46,675 nucleotides of DNA from Polyangiaceae bacterium (GTDB taxonomy: Bacteria > Myxococcota_A > Polyangia > Polyangiales > Polyangiaceae): positions 1 to 46,675 of the forward strand of contig JAICQL010000037.1 in assembly GCA_025937895.1 (NCBI GenBank). Direction: 5' to 3'. The translations under genes were made by a program, and so were the position numbers. Each line of letters opens with the position of its first letter. Within the stretch, counting starts at the first letter, position 1. The notes under the pieces were generated by a model that searched no databases, was not told where the DNA came from, and saw nothing but the letters and a program-made list of their open reading frames with translations. Below, piece by piece: positions 41,458 to 46,675 of this stretch.

Positions 41458-41771
41458 CAGAGTGACTCCCGCGTGACGTCTCGCTCTCGATCAGCGCCAC
41501 TGGCGCGCTCGTGCTGCTCCCCTCCAGGCAGCCCTTCCACTGCCTCCTCCCGCTCCTGCTCGGGCACTTCTGCAGAGTCGTCTGCGGTGCCTCTGCTGAC
41601 TGCGAACAGAGCCACGAGTGAAAAGATCCAGCTCACATACAGGAAGTGGAATGTCTGCGCCGGCCGCGTCATCGCCAGGATAGGCCAGCAAAAGACCACG
41701 GCAAAGCCGAGTGCCAGCAGGAGATGAAGCGCTGGGCGCGCCAGGATCGTGCTTAGAGGATGACGCTGCAT
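41457..41771 (-). CDS. Small membrane protein coupled to the symporter-kinase
   Basis: A 104-residue protein with two hydrophobic helices (LHLLLALGFAVVFCWPILAM and FLYVSWIFSLVALFAV) and an acidic, Gln/Glu/Arg-rich C-terminal tail. The TGA overlaps the symporter-kinase ATG. Small two-helix proteins often precede SSS-type transporters and are thought to stabilise them; by position that is the likely role. No characterised family was recognised. Confidence 0.7.
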   Translation of the reverse strand: MQRHPLSTILARPALHLLLALGFAVVFCWPILAMTRPAQTFHFLYVSWIFSLVALFAVSRGTADDSAEVPEQEREEAVEGLPGGEQHERASGADRERDVTRESL

Positions 41772-42089
41772 GGAGACCTCTCTGGGAACGCGGGTTGCTC
41801 CGAATCGGGCCGAGCAGCGATCCGATCTGTTCCGTGGGGATGGCGAACAGCTCGCGACAGCTCGGCCGGGGCGCGTATCGCTTTCGAACGCGAGAGAACG
41901 GCAATCTCATGGACGGCCGCGGGCGCGCGGGTCTTTAACGCGTTATAATCAGCAAAGCCGTTCAGGGCGCGTACCGCGCCGGAAAGCTCAACGCGGCCCT
42001 GGTGTTGCACGAGAGATTCACAAGGCTGATCTCGGAGCGCTACGGTCGGCGTTCAGCTCGTCCAGCCAGCGAGGGGAGAGCAATTCATC
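41772..42089. other. Divergent intergenic region
   Basis: 318 bases between the symporter-kinase unit (minus) and the Ser/Thr kinase (plus). It contains TATAAT at 41944-41949 on the plus strand preceded by a 10-bp palindrome (TAACGCGTTA), which could be a -10 element without a clear -35. No further structure is recognised. Confidence 0.4.
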
Positions 42090-43811
42090 ATGACGTCTCG
42101 AGACGGAACAAACTCACGCAAGGAAGATGCTGCTACCCCGCGCACCGGCGGCGCCAGCTATCGTGAGCTGCTGACCATCGGCAGCGGCGGGTCCGCCAAG
42201 ATCTCGATCGCTATCGCCGAGGGCGTGGCCGGCTTCAGCAAGCTGGTGGTGCTCAAGCAGATCCGTGAGGAGCTCATCTCCAATACGGCCGCCACCAGGA
42301 TGTTTCTGGACGAGGCCAGGCTCTCGGCGCGCATGAACCACCCCAACGTGGTGCAGGTCTACGAAGTCCACCTCCGGCAAGACATACCGGTGATCGTCAT
42401 GGAGTTCCTCGATGGCCAGCCGCTGAGCACCATTCTCGCGCGTGCGCACGGCAGCCAGAGCCTCACCCTGGACGTGGCCGTGTCCATCCTGAGCAAGGTG
42501 CTCGCCGGGCTACACTACGCGCACACCCTCGCCGACTTCTCCGGCGAGCCGCTCGGCATCATCCATCGCGACGTGTCCCCGCACAACGTGATGGTCACGT
42601 ACGACGGCCAGGTAAAGCTGGTGGATTTCGGCATCGCCAAGCTCGCCCGCTCCGAGCACCAGACGCGCACCGGGGTGGTGAAGGGCAAGCTGACGTACAT
42701 GGCGCCCGAGCAGTTCACGGGCAAGGTGGACTGCCGCGCGGACATCTTCGGCGTGGGGGTGATGTTATGGGAGATCGCCACCCGCCAGCGCTACTGGGCG
42801 GATCTACCCGAGCCCGCGCTGATCGGGCGGCTGATCTCTGGCGACCTGCCTCACCTGCGCAAGCCGGCAGGCATGGAGGACGAGCTATACCGCATCTGCT
42901 GCCGCGCGCTGGCCTTCACCCGGGAGGAGCGCTACCAGAGCGCCGCGCTCATGCAGGAGGAGCTGGAGCGCTACCTCGCCCGGCGTGGAGCGATCGTGAC
43001 CCAGCTCAGCATCGGGCAGCTGGTGAGCGAAGCCTGCGGAGAGGCGCGCCGCAAGGTGCAGTCTGCCATTCGCGAGCAGCTGTCTCAGCAGGGCATCGCG
43101 CTCAACAGCCAGCTCGGGGCATCGTCCAGCGATCGCGCGCGCCCGCGCGAGACGGTGAGCGGCGAGCGCCTGCGGCCGCATTCCGGCGATGGCGCCCTCG
43201 CGGCTCGCCCCGAGCAGACACCAGGCGGGCTGCTCTTTCGCGGCACTGAGCCCACCCTGGTGGCCAACACCAGCGGCACGACGGCGGAGACCACCACGGG
43301 CAGGCTGCGAAAGCAGCGCGCCGTCGAGCACACGCCAGGCAGCGGCGGCGCGCGCGCGCGCAGCGAGACCGGGCTGCCCACTTCCAGCGCTCGCGCGCGC
43401 GGCGGCGTGCAACTGGAGGACGCGCCACTGCGGCTCGGCGGGGGCGTCGCGCCCACCGCGAGGGTAGGCGTGGCGCTGGCCGGCTTTGGCACCCTGGCGG
43501 TGCTGATCCTCGCGCTGGGCCTTGCCAGTCCCGAGGATCCAGCCAGGGCGGCGGCCAGCCCCGCTCCGAGCGCGCAGCCTAGCCCTCCGCGCCGCCCTGC
43601 CAGCATCCAGCTCAAGGCCAGCGCAGAGCCCGCCAGCGCCAGCTGGTACTGGGATGATCAGAAGCTCGACTCCAACCCTGTCGAGCTCGCGCTGGCCAGG
43701 GACGGCGCGGTGCACACCTTGCGGGCCGAGGCCCCAGGCCACAAGCCCTTCGTCAAGTCCGTACGGCTGGAGGCAGACATCGACATGAGGGTCGTGCTCA
43801 CGCCCGAGTGA
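42090..43811 (+). CDS. Ser/Thr protein kinase, myxobacterial type
   Basis: A 573-residue Hanks-type kinase. The catalytic domain shows IGSGGSAKI (glycine loop), VVLKQI (ATP Lys), HRDVSPHN (catalytic loop with the VSPHN form frequent in myxobacteria), VDFGIAK and MAPEQ. A low-complexity, Arg/Ser-rich linker leads to one membrane helix (about residue 455-480) and a short C-terminal PEGA-like beta domain (WDDQKLDSNPVEL, HTLRAEAPGHKPF). The kinase is predicted cytoplasmic with a small external domain. It has its own promoter region and does not overlap neighbours; the next gene begins 42 bases downstream. Confidence 0.9.
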   Translation: MTSRDGTNSRKEDAATPRTGGASYRELLTIGSGGSAKISIAIAEGVAGFSKLVVLKQIREELISNTAATRMFLDEARLSARMNHPNVVQVYEVHLRQDIPVIVMEFLDGQPLSTILARAHGSQSLTLDVAVSILSKVLAGLHYAHTLADFSGEPLGIIHRDVSPHNVMVTYDGQVKLVDFGIAKLARSEHQTRTGVVKGKLTYMAPEQFTGKVDCRADIFGVGVMLWEIATRQRYWADLPEPALIGRLISGDLPHLRKPAGMEDELYRICCRALAFTREERYQSAALMQEELERYLARRGAIVTQLSIGQLVSEACGEARRKVQSAIREQLSQQGIALNSQLGASSSDRARPRETVSGERLRPHSGDGALAARPEQTPGGLLFRGTEPTLVANTSGTTAETTTGRLRKQRAVEHTPGSGGARARSETGLPTSSARARGGVQLEDAPLRLGGGVAPTARVGVALAGFGTLAVLILALGLASPEDPARAAASPAPSAQPSPPRRPASIQLKASAEPASASWYWDDQKLDSNPVELALARDGAVHTLRAEAPGHKPFVKSVRLEADIDMRVVLTPE

Positions 43812-43853
43812 GCGGTGTTGCAGCAGCGGACGGGGTCGAGGCACTCTGAGTGA

Positions 43854-44222
43854 ATGGCTCCCATCGCGCGGGGTGATCTGTACTGGCTGCCCGCGGAGGC
43901 CACCGGCGCCGAGCAAGGCTCACTACCGGGCCACCCTCATCCGCACGTCGTCGTGCAGGACGACGTCTTCAACCACTCGCGCATCAGTACCGTGATCGTG
44001 TGCGCCCTGACCAGCAACCTGCAGCGCGCGAGCGAGCCGGGCAACGTGCTGCTCGAGCCGGGGGAGGGGGGACTGCCGCAGCGGAGCGTGGTCGTCGTCT
44101 CGCAGATCTCCTCGGTGGAAAAGCTGCGTCTCGGCGCGCGCATCGGCACGCTGTCCGCCGCGCGGGTGGACCAGATCCTCGCGGGTCTACGCTTTCAGCA
44201 GCGCTCGTTCTTCGAGCGCTGA
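43854..44222 (+). CDS. PemK/MazF-family protein, no antitoxin seen
   Basis: A 122-residue protein with the PemK/MazF fold pattern: RGDLYWLPAE at the start, HVVVQDDVFNHSRISTVIVCALTSN, and a beta-rich end with VVVSQISSVEK. Family toxins cleave mRNA at short sites. In place of the usual RPxLVVQ strand it reads HPHVVVQ, and the Arg commonly used in catalysis should be compared by alignment. No antitoxin gene precedes or overlaps it; a kinase gene lies upstream and a convergent envelope protein gene downstream. It may be a solitary, domesticated or inactive family member. Confidence 0.75.
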   Translation: MAPIARGDLYWLPAEATGAEQGSLPGHPHPHVVVQDDVFNHSRISTVIVCALTSNLQRASEPGNVLLEPGEGGLPQRSVVVVSQISSVEKLRLGARIGTLSAARVDQILAGLRFQQRSFFER

Positions 44223-44259
44223 GGCCCAGGTCGCGCCGCAGGGCGTGGTGCGCCGGCGC

Positions 44260-45030
44260 TCAGAGCGCGAGCTCCACACCCGCCACCGCGTAGTGCAGCC
44301 AGGCAAAGCTGTACACCTCGTCGTTGTCCGCGCCGCCCTCCAGCATGCGATAGCCCAGCCGCAGCGCCACTCCGGGGCGCACGCTCCAGGTCGCGGCCAG
44401 AAGCACGTCCTCCGCGCGCCCCTGCGGAGCCGCCAGAGCGTCCGCATCCAGCAGCAACCCCCAGCTACCACCGCCCGGCCGCCACTCCACGTGCACGTTT
44501 ACCAGCGGCACGAAGCCCGTGTTCGTCTTGCGTGCTGCCTCGGCACCGTACAGGCTCGTCTCTGCATCGCGCACCTTGCCCGTGAAGCCCGCCGCCAGCT
44601 CCCAGCCCTCGTTGCGCACGAAGCTGTAACGGTATGTCAGCCGGTACGAGTCGAAGCGATATACGGCGTACAGCGGGCTGCCCGCCGCAAACGTCCGTCC
44701 GGCAAACTCCACGTCGCGTGGCACGGAGCCGCGAGCCTCCAGCTGCAGCGGCGCGTACAGCGCCGTGACCAGATGCCGTTCGCCAAAGCGATAGCCTGCG
44801 CGGAGCCGGAAGGCAGGCGAGGCGGGCGAAGACAGATCATCCACCAGCGAGAGAGGCGTGCCGTTGCCGGGCACGCGCGTGTCATTGCGGCTCGCCGCCA
44901 CCACGCCCGCCTCCAGCGAGGCCTCCACTTGCCCTGCGTGAGCCGGCCAGCTCACGCCAGCGCACAGTGCGAGCGCCGCCAGTGGCAGCCATCGGCGCGG
45001 CCAGGGCGCAGCGCCCCCGAGGTGTTGCAT
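44260..45030 (-). CDS. Putative outer-membrane barrel protein
   Basis: About 256 residues from the ATG at 45030 (MQHLGGAAPWPRRWLPLAALALCAGVSWPAHA), which begins a signal peptide. The mature part alternates strands with aromatic ends (FRLRAGYRFGERHLVTALYAPL, YRLTYRYSFV, WELAAGFTG, FVPLVNVHVEW, LRLGYRMLEG, SFAWLHYAVAGVELAL) and ends in a hydrophobic residue, the pattern of a small outer-membrane porin-like barrel. No specific family is recognised. A frame extends upstream without a better signal. It lies between the MazF-like gene and the hybrid kinase gene, on the kinase's strand, 105 bases downstream of it. Confidence 0.6.
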   Translation of the reverse strand: MQHLGGAAPWPRRWLPLAALALCAGVSWPAHAGQVEASLEAGVVAASRNDTRVPGNGTPLSLVDDLSSPASPAFRLRAGYRFGERHLVTALYAPLQLEARGSVPRDVEFAGRTFAAGSPLYAVYRFDSYRLTYRYSFVRNEGWELAAGFTGKVRDAETSLYGAEAARKTNTGFVPLVNVHVEWRPGGGSWGLLLDADALAAPQGRAEDVLLAATWSVRPGVALRLGYRMLEGGADNDEVYSFAWLHYAVAGVELAL

Positions 45031-45135
45031 CCCAACAGCAAGCAGCACGTGCATATGCAACTTGCATAGAGCGCGCCCGCGCCCCGTCCAGCGCGCGCCC
45101 ACCCGCGCGGAGAAAAGCCCCGTGTACCCCGCCAC

Positions 45136-46675
45136 TCAGTCCGGGCGAGCCCGGCCCGATCCGAGCGCATCCAGGCAGGCGCGTACGCTGTCGAGCAGCA
45201 CGGTCGGCGTGAATGGCTTGGCCAGCATGCGGGCACCCGGCTCCAGGCGCAGGCGGTCCGGATCCTGCAGCGTGCTGCCCCCGCCCGCGTAGCCGCTCAT
45301 GTACACGATGCTCAGCTCGGGCCGCAGCTCGAGCAAGCGCCGGCCCAGATCCTGACCGGACATACCCCCTGGCATGATCAGATCCGTCAGCACCAGGTGT
45401 GCTCCGCGTGCGTCGCCTTCCAGCGCCCGCAGCGCCTCTGCCGCAGAGCCGGCGGTGAACACCCGATAGCCCGCCTGTGACAGCACACGCTGCACCAGCC
45501 GCCGCACCGGCTCCTCGTCCTCGACGACCAGGATCGTCTCGGTCCCTCTGCTCTGCGAGGCCACGTCGGCCGCCGCGCGCGGCGGCTGCACGGCGTTCGC
45601 CGCCTGCACGCGCAACGGCAAGAACACCTCAAAGCAGCTACCACGCCCCACCTCGCTGGTGACCCTCATCCAGCCGCCATGCTGCTGCACGATGCCGAAG
45701 GCCGTCGCCAGCCCCAGCCCGGTGCCCTTGCCCACCTCCTTCGTCGTGAAGAACGGCTCGAAGATGTGCGGCAGGTGCTCGGCGGCGATGCCCGAACCGC
45801 TGTCAGTGACGCTCAGGCGCGCGTGCGCGCCGGGCTTGGCCTCGGGCGGGTGCCCATTGCCCGGCGAAAGCTCCACCTGGCTCGTCATCACCTGCAGCTG
45901 CCCTCCACCCTGCATTGCGTCGCGCGCGTTCACTGCCAAGTTGACCAGGACCTGCTCCAGCAAGCCTGGATCGGCATGAATGGCCAGCGGCTCCGGCGCC
46001 AGCTGCAGCTGCAGGCGCACGTCCTCCCCGATCAGCCGCTGCACCATGCTGAACACCTCGCGCACCACCGCGTTCAGATCCAGCGCCCGCGCTTCCAGCC
46101 GCTGCCGGCGCCCGAAGGCAAGCAGCTGGCGGGTGAGCGCTGCCGCCCGCTCGCTCGCTCGCATCAGCTCGCCCAGCGTCTCGGCGTGCTCTCGGGACAT
46201 CTGCTCGCAGTCCTCACGCAGCATCTCCGCGCTGCCCTGGATCACGGTGAGCAGGTTGTTGAAGTCGTGCGCCACTCCACCCGCGAGCTGGCCGATGGCT
46301 TCCATGCGCTGCGCGTGCCGCAGCTGCTCCTCCAGCAGGCGGCGCTCGGTGATGTCCACGTGGCAGCCCAGGAATCGCATTGGGCGCCCCCCGGGATCAC
46401 ACAGCAGCTCAGCCCTGACATAGATCCAGCGCCACGAGCCGCTCTTGTGGCGCAGGCGAAACTCCGTCTCGTACGGACCCCCGGGTGCCGCCAGGTAACC
46501 CTTCACCTTCGCCCATGTCCGCGGCAGGTCCTCGGGGTGCACGCGCGACTCCCACTCGGACAGCTCGTCCTGCAGCTCATGCTCCTCATAGCCGAGCTGT
46601 GCCTTCCACTCGCGCGAGTAGCGCACCCGGTTGCTGGCCAGCTCCCAGTCCCACAGGCCCACGTTGGAGGCCTGC
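45136..46675 (-). CDS. Hybrid sensor histidine kinase, truncated by window edge
   Basis: The frame stays open to the right edge (NVGLWDWEL is a PAS-domain interior), so the N-terminus is missing. In order it has a PAS domain with PAC (VDITERRLLEE), a HisKA helix with GGVAHDFNNLL (phospho-His), a HATPase with NLAVNARDAM, DSGSGI and GKGTGLGLATAFGIV, and a C-terminal receiver with VEDEEP, phosphoacceptor in LVLTDLIMP and KPFTP. It is a cytoplasmic-type hybrid kinase; the signal and partners are unknown. An upstream start cannot be placed. Confidence 0.92.
   Translation of the reverse strand, partial: QASNVGLWDWELASNRVRYSREWKAQLGYEEHELQDELSEWESRVHPEDLPRTWAKVKGYLAAPGGPYETEFRLRHKSGSWRWIYVRAELLCDPGGRPMRFLGCHVDITERRLLEEQLRHAQRMEAIGQLAGGVAHDFNNLLTVIQGSAEMLREDCEQMSREHAETLGELMRASERAAALTRQLLAFGRRQRLEARALDLNAVVREVFSMVQRLIGEDVRLQLQLAPEPLAIHADPGLLEQVLVNLAVNARDAMQGGGQLQVMTSQVELSPGNGHPPEAKPGAHARLSVTDSGSGIAAEHLPHIFEPFFTTKEVGKGTGLGLATAFGIVQQHGGWMRVTSEVGRGSCFEVFLPLRVQAANAVQPPRAAADVASQSRGTETILVVEDEEPVRRLVQRVLSQAGYRVFTAGSAAEALRALEGDARGAHLVLTDLIMPGGMSGQDLGRRLLELRPELSIVYMSGYAGGGSTLQDPDRLRLEPGARMLAKPFTPTVLLDSVRACLDALGSGRARPD

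Noticed and set aside
45046..45070. TGCAT-rich palindromic stretch upstream of the barrel protein
   Set aside because: Short TGCATATGCA palindrome with a nearby TTGCAT, but too short to assign a regulator and partly inside possible alternative start codons.

Overview
The window is GC-rich, densely coding DNA with the hallmarks of a myxobacterium (Myxococcota, probably a Polyangia-type lineage). It carries two Pkn-type Ser/Thr kinases (one with the HRDVSPHN catalytic loop common in that phylum), many lipoproteins and small beta-barrel proteins of unknown function, a bacterial-enhancer-binding regulator, multi-domain histidine kinases, and two lipoproteins that resemble MxcI of myxobacterial myxochelin loci. 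The genus assignment is inference; there is no rRNA or other marker gene in the window.

Layout. 1-1.2 kb: two translationally coupled paralogous methyltransferases behind a Fur-box-like site. 1.3-10 kb: a HIT-family protein, a lipoprotein/outer-membrane pair, a CobB-type sirtuin, a secreted esterase, a divergent response regulator, a TPR/PEGA-like envelope protein and a Ser/Thr kinase. 10.2-18.2 kb: an NmrA-like reductase next to a haem oxygenase, a glycosyltransferase, a PepSY-type (PiuB-like) iron-associated membrane protein, and two MxcI-like lipoproteins flanking a third lipoprotein. 18.2-21 kb: two envelope proteins of unknown role. 21.2-35.1 kb: a siderophore-type biosynthesis and export locus. 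35.2-46.7 kb: housekeeping and signalling genes, including glutamate racemase, a transporter fused to a CheA-like kinase, a Ser/Thr kinase, an orphan PemK/MazF-like protein and a partial hybrid histidine kinase.

The siderophore-type locus is the centre of interest. It holds a type II thioesterase, a SyrP/TauD-like protein, Fur itself, a tandem haem-oxygenase-like diiron protein, an IucD/RhbE-type N-monooxygenase, two cyclic-peptide-export ABC transporters, an IucB/RhbD-type acyltransferase, a diaminobutyrate aminotransferase, an unrecognised 112-residue protein and a fatty-acyl-AMP ligase. Operator-like sites of the Fur type lie in each of its divergent promoter regions. No NRPS module, carrier protein or IucA/IucC synthetase is visible in the window, so the assembly step is either encoded elsewhere or carried out by something not recognised. 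Two of the proteins have telling residue changes: the first diiron copy lacks its metal ligands, and the TauD-like protein has HQA in place of the HxD/E iron triad.

How the parts may work together (inference): iron starvation relieves Fur at the shared operators. This turns on supply of diaminobutyrate, N-hydroxylation and acylation of an amine, activation of a fatty acid, and export of the product by the tandem transporters. The PepSY protein, MxcI-like lipoproteins and haem oxygenase would serve recovery or release of the iron. No TonB-dependent receptor or ferric-siderophore permease is present here.
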